Below are positions 1-9,500 of a DNA stretch of 11,894 bases, in pieces; within the stretch, counting starts at the first letter, position 1, and every line of letters begins with the position of its first letter. The position numbers and the translations under genes are program-made. The DNA is from CAYZEZ01 sp964477295 (GTDB lineage Bacteria > Bacteroidota > Bacteroidia > Bacteroidales > SM23-62), in assembly GCA_964477295.1 (NCBI GenBank), contig CAYZEZ010000143.1:1-11894 (forward strand), written 5' to 3'. The notes beneath the pieces are model-generated. The model did no database searches. It was not told the origin of the DNA and saw only the letters and a program-made list of their open reading frames with translations.

Positions 1-2
1 AA

Positions 3-983
3 TCGGTAAAAGCGATTGGGTGGTTCATTGAAGAATACGGGATTGCCCAGATCTCAATTAACCTCACCAATATTAATATCACTTCCATCCATAAAGCCTT
101 TGATGAGGTTTGCAGGAGGGCGGATGCACGGGGGATCCGTGTCACAGGTTCTGAACTGGTCGGGCTGGTTCCCCTGCATGCCATGCTGGATGCGGGAAGA
201 TATTTCCTGAAGAAGCAAAAACGGTCACTCGGAGTATCCGACGGTGAGCTCATTAAGATAACCGTAAAATCACTTGGTCTCGATGACCTGTATGAGTTTA
301 AGCCGGAAGAAAAGATCATTGAATACATGCTTGAAGACAGCAATATGAAACAATTGGTTCACATGAACCTTAAGGAGTTCATGGAAGAAACGGCCTCGGA
401 ATCATCAGCTCCCGGAGGAGGATCGATCAGTGCTTATATGGGAGCACTCGGATCGGCCCTGGGCAGCATGGTTGCTAACCTCTCATCACACAAACGCGGA
501 TGGGATGATCGCTGGGAAGAGTTTTCTGACTGGGCAGTGAAGGGAAAAATCTGCCAGGAAGAGCTCCTTTACCTTGTGGATGAGGATACACGGTCATTTA
601 ACAAGGTCATGGAATCATTCGGATTGCCGAAAAAGACCGATGAAGAAAAGATATTGAGGGACCAGGCCATCCAGGATGCCACAAAAGTAGCCGTAAAAGT
701 GCCTTTCCGTGTTATGGAAGTCGCTCATAATGCCCTTGATGTGGTTTTTGGCATGGCTGCCACAGGAAATCCCAATTCGGTTTCCGATGCCGGTGTTGGT
801 GCCCTCGCTATCCGGGCAGCCGTGATGGGTGCCCACCTGAATGTAAAGATAAATGTCCCGGGATTAAATGATAAAAAGTTTGTTGCTGACATAACAGGGA
901 AAGCGCAATCGATTGAAGATAAGACGATTAAAAAGGTTGAAGAGATTCTGAACCTGGTAAATTCTAAAATACAGGAATTGTAG
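3..983 (+). CDS. ftcD: Bifunctional glutamate formimidoyltransferase / formimidoyltetrahydrofolate cyclodeaminase (5'-truncated by window edge)
   Basis: This enzyme moves the formimino group of N-formimino-L-glutamate to tetrahydrofolate, then releases ammonia to give 5,10-methenyl-THF. It is the cytosolic end of the histidine degradation route and feeds one-carbon metabolism. Frame 3 is open from the window's left edge to TAG at 981-983, giving 326 visible residues; the start and the N-terminal transferase subdomain lie outside. Visible residues 1-110 match the end of the transferase half (EEYGIAQISINLTN, then VTGSELVGLVPLHAM). Residues from about 123 form the cyclodeaminase half, with the family's glycine-rich signature SAPGGGSISAYMGALGSALG near 133-152 and later GNPNSVSDAGVGALA. 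The two activities are fused, as in animal FTCD; many bacteria keep FtcD and FchA separate. An internal ATG at 183 opens a shorter frame, but homology clearly continues upstream of it. The product call is firm. No other histidine-utilisation gene is visible, and a palindromic repeat begins 7 bases after the stop. Confidence 0.93.
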   Translation, partial: SVKAIGWFIEEYGIAQISINLTNINITSIHKAFDEVCRRADARGIRVTGSELVGLVPLHAMLDAGRYFLKKQKRSLGVSDGELIKITVKSLGLDDLYEFKPEEKIIEYMLEDSNMKQLVHMNLKEFMEETASESSAPGGGSISAYMGALGSALGSMVANLSSHKRGWDDRWEEFSDWAVKGKICQEELLYLVDEDTRSFNKVMESFGLPKKTDEEKILRDQAIQDATKVAVKVPFRVMEVAHNALDVVFGMAATGNPNSVSDAGVGALAIRAAVMGAHLNVKINVPGLNDKKFVADITGKAQSIEDKTIKKVEEILNLVNSKIQEL

Positions 984-989
984 CTCTCT

Positions 990-1057
990 GTCATTCCGAA
1001 CTTGTTTCGGAATCTAATACATTGTTGCAAAAGATCCTGAAACAAGTTCAGGATGAC
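990..1057. repeat. REP/BIME-like paired palindrome, copy 1
   Basis: Two hairpins lie in inverted orientation. The first stem is ATTCCGAA (993-1000) with TTCGGAAT (1006-1013) around loop CTTGT. The second is ATCCTGAA (1034-1041) with TTCAGGAT (1047-1054) around loop ACAAG. The outer ends are GTCAT at 990 and its complement ATGAC ending at 1057. The reverse complement of the second half is nearly the first half with two compensated stem changes. Related copies lie at 6326-6391 and 9645-9700. The element starts just after the ftcD stop, so it may act as a 3'-end stabiliser or weak terminator of that transcript. No T-run follows, so a classical intrinsic terminator is not supported. Confidence 0.85.
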
Positions 1058-1175
1058 CTTACACCTCCTAATGTTCTATAACATCTAATACTCCTACAAT
1101 TCGGTAAATTCACCATTGTTATTTATAATTTGTCTAAATTACTACCATCCTTATAGCACTTAGAGTCAGAATTGT

Positions 1176-1205
1176 TTTGGCTTTTTCAAATTTTTCTTAG
1201 ATTTA
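1176..1205 (+). promoter_or_regulatory. Possible Bacteroidetes-type promoter for the first susC
   Basis: TAGATTTA at 1198-1205 matches seven of eight positions of the Bacteroidetes -7 consensus TAnnTTTG. TTTG at 1176-1179 fits the -33 element, with 18 bases between it and the TA of the -7 box. Transcription would start around 1210-1215, about 40 bases before the susC ATG at 1252. The region is very AT-rich, so a chance match is possible. The rest of the 984-1251 gap holds the palindromic repeat at 990-1057 and nothing else I can recognise. Confidence 0.35.
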
Positions 1206-1251
1206 CCCACGTTTGAATAATTATTTTCCTGTAAACCTAAAATTTTTATCT

Positions 1252-4200
1252 ATGAAAAGATTTGTTCTCTTCCTGACACTGCTATTGTTTGCAGGCATTC
1301 AGCTGTTGCAGGCGCAAGCAGTGGAAATCAGTGGTACGATAACAAACTCTGATGATGGAACCCCTGTGCCGGGGGCATCAATCATTGTTAAAGGTACTAC
1401 TATTGGTACAGTGACTAGCTCGGAAGGTGAATACGTTCTGCGTATTCCCGAAGATGCTACGGAACTGGTAGTAAGTTTTGTGGGCTTGAAGACGCAGGAT
1501 ATTCGGATCGAAGGCAGGACAGCTATAGATATTGTCATGGAGCCGGATGTTTTGGGTCTTGACGAGGTCGTTGTGACCGCCCTCGGTATCACCCGTGAAA
1601 AGAAAGCACTTGGATATGCTGTCCAGGATGTATCGGGCGATGAGCTCGCTAAGGCTAAAGAAACGAACATTGTTAACTCCCTTCAGGGACGGTTAGCAGG
1701 TGTTCAGATCACCAACTCCGACGGTGGTGTTGCCTCAGGTTCAAGGATCATTGTAAGGGGTCTTGCCAACCTGACAGTAGGTAACGACAACCAGCCCCTG
1801 TTTGTTGTGGATGGTGTGCCGATTTCCAACTCTTATTCACAACCGACACAGTATGGCGGAATGGACTATGGTAATGCTGCCATGGACCTGAACCCAGCCG
1901 ACATTGAAAACATCAGCGTGCTGAAGGGTGCAAACGCTGCAGCCCTCTATGGTTCACGCGCCGTTAATGGTGTGGTTCTTATCACAACCAAGACCGGTGC
2001 TTCAAAGAGCCAGAGGGGAATAGGCGTTACCTTTGAGACAAACTGGATGTGGGATAACATCCTCGTTCTTCCAAAATACCAGAACGAGTATGGCCAGGGT
2101 GGCCAGATGGAGTTTGAATATGTGGATGGTGCCTATGGCGGTATCAACGACGGTGTCGACGAAAGCTGGGGTCCTAAGCTTGATGGAAGATTGATTCCTC
2201 AGTGGGACAGCCCGTATGATCCCGAAACAGGTATTCGTACACCTACTCCATGGATACCCCAACCTGACAACGTAAAGGACTTTTTCGAAACCGGTCACAG
2301 GATTACCCATAACCTTTCCTTCCAGGGTGCATCAGACAATGCCAATTTCCGTCTGTCGTATTCTAACCAGGATGTAAAAGGTACGATACCTGCTACCGAC
2401 CTGAAAAAGAATACCCTGAATTTAAGTTCCGGTTACAATGTCACTAAAAGACTGAAGGTTGGCGGTTCCGCTACATATATCAGCAACAAGAGTGATAATA
2501 TTGTAGAGAACGGTTATAACCAGGGTAACCCGTTACAGAGCCTGGGTCAGTGGTTTGGCCGCCAGGTGAACATGCAGAACCTCCAGGACCTGGCCGGAAC
2601 TATCGACCCGATTACCGGATATCCTATGAGCTGGAACCACAGTTATCACGACAACCCATACTGGTTGCTGCATAACAACACCAATTCAAGGAACAGGGAC
2701 AGGATAATTGGAAACCTTAACCTGAATTATCAGTTCACCGATTGGCTGGCGTTCAAAGCCGTCGTCGGAACCGACTGGTATATTGAGGACCGTAGTGAAA
2801 AAACAGCTCACCTTACAAATGGTGACCGTCAGGGTGCTTATAGAGCACGTTCATATCGCAGGAGCCAGTTGAATGCCAACGGTGCATTCACATTCAACAA
2901 GACCATCGGATCAGATTTAAGTGTGATTGCTTCCCTGGGTGGTGAGTTCAATAAGTATAATGCTCAGAACCATGGAACTGATATTTCCGATTTAATTGTT
3001 CCTGATCTGTATTCTGTTTCCAATGCTGCAGTTGCTGCAACAACCACTTTGAGTGAGACACATACAGAATTACAGAGTGCATTCGGTACACTGAATCTTG
3101 GTTTCAGGAATTATCTTTTCCTTGATATAACAGGAAGGAATGACTGGTCATCAACTCTGCCGATTGACAATAATTCGTATTTCTACCCATCCGTTTCATT
3201 GGGTGCTGTGATTACAGAAGCTATCGGACTTCAGTCAAATATTCTTTCATATGCTAAAGTACGTGCAAGTTATGCTGAAGTGGGTGGGACCGCTGGTGCA
3301 TACCAGTTGAACGGTGTGTTTAACTCATCAGAGCCATTCAACGGTCAGCCTTCATTGTCATATACCAACACCATTCCTCCGCTCGCTCTTAAGCCACAGA
3401 GGAAGAAGTCGATCGAGCTGGGTGCTGACTTAAAATTCCTGCAGAACAGGCTGGGACTTGATGTTACCCTGTATAAGGAAAACACTATCAACCAGATCCT
3501 GAACATTGCTATCTCCCGTACTACAGGATTTTCCTCTCAGACCATTAACGCCGGGAACCTGCAGAATAAAGGTATTGAGGTGCAATTCTATGCTTCACCT
3601 GTAAGAACAGCCGACTTCTCATGGGATATCATGGCCAACTGGTCAGCCAATGAGAACCTGGTGGTTGAACTCTATGAGGATATGAATTATCTCTACCTGT
3701 ATTCTGGTTCATGGTATGCAGAAGTGCACGCCAGGCCGAATGAAAAATATGGTACCCTCTGGGGATATGCCCTTGTAAGAGAAAACCAGGAAAAAGTATA
3801 CTATGATGATGCTAAAACACAGCTTTCTCATATTCTGTATACTGGAAGGCCAATTGTTAGCACCGGCGGATTCTATACCCGTTCAAATGCAAGAACTGAT
3901 CTCGGATCAGTTTATCCTGATTGGTTTGGTGGCGTGAACAACTCGTTCCAATACAAGAACCTGACAGCCAGCTTCCTGGTCGACTTCCGGAAAGGTGGAG
4001 TGGTCTACTCTATCACTGACTGGTTCGGACATTATGCAGGTGTTATGGAAAAAACTGCCGCTGTAAACGACAACGGAGTTAATATCCGTGAGCCGGTTGA
4101 AGACGATGGCGGTATTAATGTTGAAGGAGTATATGGTTATCTAAATACAGACGGAGATGTTCAATATACCGATGCCGATGGAAATGATGTGGATTCTCCG

Positions 4201-4524
4201 GTTGTGAGTACTTCATACGCTGATGGACAGGACTTCTATAAAGACTACTGGGGAAAAGTTGAGCTTTCCACTTTCGATGCCAGCTTTATTAAGTTACGTG
4301 AAGTAACCCTGGGCTATACTTTCAATAATATACCGGCCCTGCAAAGAGTAGGTATCAGTAGCCTGAACCTTTCATTACTCGGTCGTAACCTCTGGATCAT
4401 TCATAAGAATACTCCGGATATCGATCCCGAGACCGGAATGGGTGCAGGAAACTACGTAGGTATGGAAACCAACACTATCCCTTCAGTTCGTTCAATGGGA
4501 TTCAACCTGAAGGTTAATTTCTAA
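1252..4524 (+). CDS. SusC/RagA-family TonB-dependent outer-membrane transporter (pair 1)
   Basis: This 1090-residue protein is the barrel half of a SusC/SusD uptake complex and should import a glycan, peptide or similar ligand across the outer membrane using TonB energy. It starts with a signal peptide, MKRFVLFLTLLLFAGIQLLQ, cleaved after AQA. A carboxypeptidase-D-like regulatory domain follows at about 26-100 (ISGTITNSDDGTPVPGASII), then the SusC/RagA motif LDEVVVTALG near 103-112. The plug domain covers about 115-250 (FVVDGVPIS near 184, NGVVLITTKTG near 240). The rest is beta-barrel, closing on a C-terminal phenylalanine (NLKVNF) as expected for BAM-dependent insertion. No STN domain precedes the regulatory domain. 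I chose ATG 1252, not the in-frame TTG at 1213, because it places the signal peptide at the N-terminus and has an A/T-rich leader. The susD partner follows after 26 bases, so they are probably co-transcribed. The ligand is unknown. Confidence 0.95.
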   Translation: MKRFVLFLTLLLFAGIQLLQAQAVEISGTITNSDDGTPVPGASIIVKGTTIGTVTSSEGEYVLRIPEDATELVVSFVGLKTQDIRIEGRTAIDIVMEPDVLGLDEVVVTALGITREKKALGYAVQDVSGDELAKAKETNIVNSLQGRLAGVQITNSDGGVASGSRIIVRGLANLTVGNDNQPLFVVDGVPISNSYSQPTQYGGMDYGNAAMDLNPADIENISVLKGANAAALYGSRAVNGVVLITTKTGASKSQRGIGVTFETNWMWDNILVLPKYQNEYGQGGQMEFEYVDGAYGGINDGVDESWGPKLDGRLIPQWDSPYDPETGIRTPTPWIPQPDNVKDFFETGHRITHNLSFQGASDNANFRLSYSNQDVKGTIPATDLKKNTLNLSSGYNVTKRLKVGGSATYISNKSDNIVENGYNQGNPLQSLGQWFGRQVNMQNLQDLAGTIDPITGYPMSWNHSYHDNPYWLLHNNTNSRNRDRIIGNLNLNYQFTDWLAFKAVVGTDWYIEDRSEKTAHLTNGDRQGAYRARSYRRSQLNANGAFTFNKTIGSDLSVIASLGGEFNKYNAQNHGTDISDLIVPDLYSVSNAAVAATTTLSETHTELQSAFGTLNLGFRNYLFLDITGRNDWSSTLPIDNNSYFYPSVSLGAVITEAIGLQSNILSYAKVRASYAEVGGTAGAYQLNGVFNSSEPFNGQPSLSYTNTIPPLALKPQRKKSIELGADLKFLQNRLGLDVTLYKENTINQILNIAISRTTGFSSQTINAGNLQNKGIEVQFYASPVRTADFSWDIMANWSANENLVVELYEDMNYLYLYSGSWYAEVHARPNEKYGTLWGYALVRENQEKVYYDDAKTQLSHILYTGRPIVSTGGFYTRSNARTDLGSVYPDWFGGVNNSFQYKNLTASFLVDFRKGGVVYSITDWFGHYAGVMEKTAAVNDNGVNIREPVEDDGGINVEGVYGYLNTDGDVQYTDADGNDVDSPVVSTSYADGQDFYKDYWGKVELSTFDASFIKLREVTLGYTFNNIPALQRVGISSLNLSLLGRNLWIIHKNTPDIDPETGMGAGNYVGMETNTIPSVRSMGFNLKVNF

Positions 4525-4550
4525 AATATCCTGTATAACTTTAATAAATT

Positions 4551-6260
4551 ATGAGAATCATGAAATATATAATTTCAATTTTATTCACCGTGATCCTGAT
4601 ATTCGGATCATGTACGGATCATTTTGAGGAATTGAACAAGAGCCCGAACAATCCTGTTGACGTGCCTGCTATCAATATCTTCACGAAAGCGATCCAACAA
4701 TCTGTCGGCCGCCAGGATGGTGGCTGGATTCAACATACATACCTCGGTTGCTGGTGCCAGCAATGGACCAAGGTACAGTATATTGATGAAGACAAATATG
4801 AACCGAGAGATATGTCGGGTGACTTTGATGCCCCGTACTACGAGGAGCTAGCTGACCTGAAAATAGTTATGGATAAAGCTACAGAGAATGAGGATGATGC
4901 CCTGCTGGGAGCCGCACTCGTAATGAAGTCATGGGTATTCATGCACCTGACAGATATGTTTGGAGATATCCCTTATTCTGAAGCCTTACAGGGTTTTTCA
5001 GCAGATGGTGATATCACTCCTGCATATGATACTCAGGAAGATGTTTACATGGGGATCATTGCTGACCTGGAACAGGCCAATACACTGCTCGGATCCACAA
5101 CTGTTAATTTTGGCAGTGGTGACATCATGTATGGTGGTGACCCGGTCAAGTGGCAGAAGTTTGCGAACTCTCTCAGATTGAGAGCGCTGAACCGAATTGC
5201 CGGAACCCCATGGTCATTCACATATGATATGGCCGGAACCCAGGGAGATGTTACAACAACGGCTGGTGCCGCTCCTTATGCCAATGCCGATGCAGAAATT
5301 GCAACTCTTCTGGCCAATGACCCGATCTTTGAGTCAAATGCCGATGATGCAAACCTTGTTTACCCGGGTTTACCTTACAGAAATCCCATCTTCAACACCT
5401 TGTATGCAAGGACCGACCAGGGAATTTCTGAAACCATGGTAAACTGGCTGGTTGCCAGGAATGATCCAAGGATCCATATATATGCACAACCGCGGCCGGA
5501 CAGCTATGACGCTGGTGCCGGTGATTACAGTGGGCTCAAATATACAGGGTTCCAGAATGGAGAGGCACTTCTGTCTGCCGTGTTCCCATCCATATGCTTG
5601 TTGGGTACAAAGGTGGCTTACACTGAAACCTCTCCTTTATATGTATTAACGTATGATGAGACTGAATTCAACGTGGCCGAGTATTACCTGAGACAGGGTA
5701 ACATGGGACAGGCCCAGGCACACTATGAAGCCGGTATCGCTGCTTCCATGGCCCGCTGGGGATGTGTGGACGGAGGAACTGTATCTCCCTCATACAAGAC
5801 CGGAACGGATGTAGTCACAATTTCTGATGTTACCCAGACTGTTGATTATGCTACCTATCTTGCTGATCCGCTGGTAGACTGGACCGCTGCAACTACCGAT
5901 GGTGAAAGGGCCCAGCTTATCTGCGAACAGAGATGGGCTGCCATCTTCGGACAGGGCGTCCAGGCATACCACGAGGTAAGAAGGACAGGATTCCCGGAAC
6001 GTACATTTGAATTCGAACTGATGGCTGCTAATTATCCCAATATGGGAATACCTATTCGTCTTCCATACTCACTGTCGGAGGAAACCTACAATGGTGAAAA
6101 CCTGGCAGCTGCTAAAACAAGACAGAATATTGAGTTAAGCAACGAAAGCATGTTCAGTACAAGTGGTATCTCAAGCCAGATGTGGTGGCATACAAGGAAA
6201 AATCCAATTCCAACCGAAACGGATCAGACACCACAGGACGGTACGGGTTACTACGAATAA
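4551..6260 (+). CDS. SusD-like outer-membrane lipoprotein, SusD-like_2 type (pair 1)
   Basis: This is the ligand-binding lid for the SusC encoded just upstream; it is expected to sit on the cell surface, tethered by lipid. The 569-residue product has a lipoprotein signal ending in IFGSC, with an aspartate two residues after the cysteine (CTDHFEEL). The N-terminal LNKSPNNP, FMHLTDMFGDIPYSEAL (about 129-145) and YGGDPVKWQKFANSLRLR (about 193-211) are hallmarks of the SusD-like_2 subfamily (Pfam PF12771). C-terminal matches include CEQRWAAIFGQGVQAYHEVR (about 458-477) and IPIRLPYSLSEE. It is therefore a different SusD type from the one at 9727-11226. ATG 4551 and ATG 4560 are both possible starts; both keep the signal peptide. 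The pair LGCWC near residue 65 is a local oddity and may form a disulfide or bind a ligand (inference). A strong terminator follows within 20 bases of the stop. Confidence 0.93.
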   Translation: MRIMKYIISILFTVILIFGSCTDHFEELNKSPNNPVDVPAINIFTKAIQQSVGRQDGGWIQHTYLGCWCQQWTKVQYIDEDKYEPRDMSGDFDAPYYEELADLKIVMDKATENEDDALLGAALVMKSWVFMHLTDMFGDIPYSEALQGFSADGDITPAYDTQEDVYMGIIADLEQANTLLGSTTVNFGSGDIMYGGDPVKWQKFANSLRLRALNRIAGTPWSFTYDMAGTQGDVTTTAGAAPYANADAEIATLLANDPIFESNADDANLVYPGLPYRNPIFNTLYARTDQGISETMVNWLVARNDPRIHIYAQPRPDSYDAGAGDYSGLKYTGFQNGEALLSAVFPSICLLGTKVAYTETSPLYVLTYDETEFNVAEYYLRQGNMGQAQAHYEAGIAASMARWGCVDGGTVSPSYKTGTDVVTISDVTQTVDYATYLADPLVDWTAATTDGERAQLICEQRWAAIFGQGVQAYHEVRRTGFPERTFEFELMAANYPNMGIPIRLPYSLSEETYNGENLAAAKTRQNIELSNESMFSTSGISSQMWWHTRKNPIPTETDQTPQDGTGYYE

Positions 6261-6277
6261 GAGGAAGATAGTTTAAC

Positions 6278-6320
6278 AAAAAAAAAGCCGATCCCGAGTA
6301 CTTGGGGCCGGCTTTTTTTT
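6278..6320 (+). terminator. Rho-independent terminator after the first susCD pair
   Basis: A hairpin pairs AAGCCG (6285-6290) with CGGCTT (6309-6314) and UCCC with GGGG inside, with one internal A/C mismatch and a loop around GAGTACTT. Eight Ts close it at 6313-6320. An A-run upstream (6278-6286) mirrors the T-run, so it could also work on the opposite strand. It lies 18 bases after the susD stop codon and defines the end of the first susCD unit, making separate transcription of the second pair likely. Confidence 0.9.
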
Positions 6321-6325
6321 GTCAA

Positions 6326-6391
6326 GTCATTCCGAACTTGATTCGGAACCTTGTCAGGCTTGTATAGATCCTGAAACATGTTCAGGATGAC
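6326..6391. repeat. REP/BIME-like paired palindrome, copy 2
   Basis: This copy has the same architecture as the one at 990-1057. The first stem is TTCCGAA (6330-6336) with TTCGGAA (6342-6348), loop CTTGA. The second is ATCCTGAA (6368-6375) with TTCAGGAT (6381-6388), loop ACATG. The outer ends are GTCAT (6326) and ATGAC (ending 6391). It begins six bases after the T-run of the terminator and ends about 75 bases before the predicted -7 element of the next susC, so it should be untranscribed or only in read-through RNA. Confidence 0.85.
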
Positions 6392-6465
6392 TCCTTCCGG
6401 TTAATTACCTGTTAAATTATACATATATATATCCCCCTGTACTTCCGATTATTACTATTTTTTAA

Positions 6466-6473
6466 TATTTTTG
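6466..6473 (+). promoter_or_regulatory. Probable -7 promoter element for the second susC
   Basis: TATTTTTG is a perfect match to the Bacteroidetes -7 consensus TAnnTTTG. It lies 51 bases before the susC ATG at 6525, leaving a leader of about 45 bases. No good TTTG is seen at the -33 position; the sequence there (about 6443-6447) is TTCCG. The independent terminator upstream supports a promoter in this gap. The remainder of 6261-6524 holds the terminator and palindrome copy 2; I see nothing else in it. Confidence 0.5.
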
Positions 6474-6524
6474 ATTAGACAGACTGAATAAATTCTAGTT
6501 CTAATAAAATTAACGTACCCTCCT

Positions 6525-9500
6525 ATGAAGAAAATTGCAATGTTATTTGCCCTGGTTGTTGCTTTCTCCCTGCAGGGATTATTGGCGCAAAGGGTAATCA
6601 CAGGTAATATAACCTCAGAAGAAGATGGACTGGGGTTGCCTGGAGCAGCTATTATTGTGAAAGGCACAACCATCGGCTCCATTACCGACCTGGATGGTAA
6701 TTATACCGTTACCGTACCGGATGAAGCCGAAATTCTTTCGTTCAGCTTTGTTGGATTGCTTACACAGGAAATACCAATTGGCGACCAGGAAGTGATAAAC
6801 GTGGTCCTTGCTCCCGATGTGGTCGGGATCGAAGAGGTTATGGTAGTGGCTTACCGAACCGTGAAGAAAGCTGATTATACCGGTTCTGCCAGGGTTGTTG
6901 ACGGCGAGAAACTGGTCGTGCCGGGGGCCGAATCGGTTGAAAAATCACTCTCCGGCAAAGTTTCCGGCGTCCGGGTAACCTCATCAACTGGCGATCCGGG
7001 TTCATCCGGCGATATCCAGATACGGGGAATCGGGTCTATTAACGGGTCAACCTCACCCTTATATGTTATTGACGGCATACCCATGGAAACGGGCAATATG
7101 GGGCATTATGAAAAGTCATCCAATATTCTCAGTACACTGAATCCCGAGGATATTGAAAGCATGACTGTTTTAAAAGATGCAGCGGCTGCATCGCTGTATG
7201 GATCCAGGGCAGCTAACGGTGTGGTGATTATTACCACCAAAAAGGGCAAGGAGGGCAAAACGAAGTTCGATTTTAAGGCCAACGTTGGAGTCGCTTCGAT
7301 GGCTTCGAATTCATATGAAATGATGTCGGGTCCCGCCTATTATGAATATGAGATGCTGGCCATTGAGAATTACATATTAGATCAGAATGATTTGCTCCCG
7401 GGTCAGCCTAACTTTGGTAACCAGGGACTGCTTAACAGTCTGCAGACAACCATAGCAAATTCAAAGGAATCGCTGAGAACATCATGGGACCCGGTCTATA
7501 ATACCAATTGGAGGGATTTCGTTTACAGAAATGGGAAACAGCAGGATTACCAGCTTTCTGCATCGGGCGGAAGTGAGAATACACAGTTCTTTATCAGTGG
7601 TAATTACAGCGATATCGAGGGAATAGTGAATGCATCTGACTTTAAAAGATATTCGGGAAGGATGAATATCAATCACAAAGCCAATAAGTGGCTTAACCTG
7701 GGCATTAATCAAAGCCTTTCAAATACGAAGCAGTTCGGTTATCGTGATCATTCCAACCAGGCTGAAGGAATCGGTATCTCCTCTCCCCTGGGGATCCTTA
7801 TGGGCTCCAATCCCACAGCTCCTGAATACGATGAAAACGGCAATACGTATGATCAGGCTACATTCCTTGAAAACGGCCATCCCAAAGACTTGCTTGATGG
7901 GACGTTACAATTCATCGATACACGCACATACCGGAGCCTTACAAATGGATACTTACAGGTCAGCTTTACACCAAATTTTAATTTCAAATCAACTGTCGGC
8001 CTGGATTTTGTCCAGGCTCAGAACCTGGAATACTGGAGCCCTGAATCCATCGACGGAGAGGCAATTAATGGACTGGGATACCGGGATGTATACACAAATA
8101 TTGATATTACCTCATCCAATATCATGAGCTTTAATAAGGTGGTTGGTCCTCATAACCTGAGTATACTGGGAGGATTTGAAGCGTCAAAGAAATCCTTTAA
8201 ATTCCTCGTAGCCACGGCACAGCAATATTCAAATGAGAAACTCTATGAATTGGCCAACGGCCAGCCCGATAATGCCTCCTCCTCGGTGGCAGGGGTCAGT
8301 TTGCTTTCGTACCTGGCCAACCTGAATTATGATCTTATGGGTAGATATATTGTTACAGCCAGTATCCGGACAGATGGTTCTTCCCAACTGGGTGTTGATA
8401 ATCGCTGGGCTTCCTTCTGGTCGGGATCCCTGGCCTGGAGATTCAGTAACGAAGAATTTATGAATGGACTGGGTTGGCTGAGCGACGGTAAACTGCGGTT
8501 TTCCTATGGCACCAATGGAAACCTTCCTCCCGGTTACTACATGCATATGGCATTGTATAACCTTTCCGGCGGATACGGAGAAAACAGTGCCATATATGTT
8601 GATAATCCCGGCAATAAGGAGCTGGGATGGGAGAAGAGCAACAACATGAATGTTGGCATTGACCTTACCCTGTTCGAGAGGTTCAGCATGATTATTGAGT
8701 ACTACAGCAAGAATACAGAAGGCCTGCTTCTGGATGTGCCGATCTCCTATTTAACAGGATTTGCATCCACCTGGCAGAATACGGGTAAACTGCTGAACGA
8801 TGGAATTGATCTTGAATTTCATTCGGTGAACCTGCCCGCTTCTTCAACATTAAAATGGAGAACAGACTTCACTTTGTCTACACAGCATTCAATCGTTTCT
8901 GAATTGCCAAATGATGAGGATATTGTGGCAGGTGATTTTTCTCTATATAAATATAGTTCAGGCAAAGACCTCTACTCTTTTTACCTTCCCACCTGGGTAG
9001 GTGTGGATCCTGAATCCGGCCTGGGCTATTTCCTGATTGATCCTGAAGCTCCAGATACCCCGGAGAACCGGACACGAAATCACGCGGAAGCTGAACGGTC
9101 AATTGTTGCCAAGGCTTACCCGGATCTGATAGGCGGCTTAAGCAATACCTTTGGATATAAAGGACTCCAGCTGGATATCCTGTTCACCTATTCATTCGGT
9201 GGCAATATGTTTGATTATCCCGGCTATTTCTCTCATCATGACGGTGGAAGGATAGGTATACTTAACCTGGCAAAAGATGTTGAAGATAATTACTGGAAGG
9301 AGCCCGGGGATGAGGTGGATAACCCGAGACCCTTATACCAGGATGAAAACAGGTCTGACCTGTGGTCAACCCGGCATCTGTTATCTACCGACCATGTCAG
9401 GCTGAAGGACCTTACATTAAGTTATAATTTTCCCGGTACAGTGGCAGAACGTATTTATATGGATAATATCAGGCTCTATCTGAGGGGCACCAATCTATGG

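Noticed and set aside
725..1045. Minus-strand open frame of 106 codons over the end of ftcD
   Set aside because: It is antisense to a clear conserved enzyme, runs into the palindromic repeat and shows no recognisable protein features.
1117..1135. Alternative promoter with TTG at 1117 and ATAATTTG near 1126
   Set aside because: The spacing is far too short for the Bacteroidetes -33/-7 pair, and the TA of the -7 box is missing in register.
1213..1251. TTG-initiated N-terminal extension of the first SusC
   Set aside because: It would put 13 polar residues ahead of a normal signal peptide; ATG 1252 gives a standard one.
7744..8127. Plus-strand open frame of 127 codons inside the second susC
   Set aside because: It lies in another frame of a well-supported SusC gene; no initiation context or protein motif supports it.
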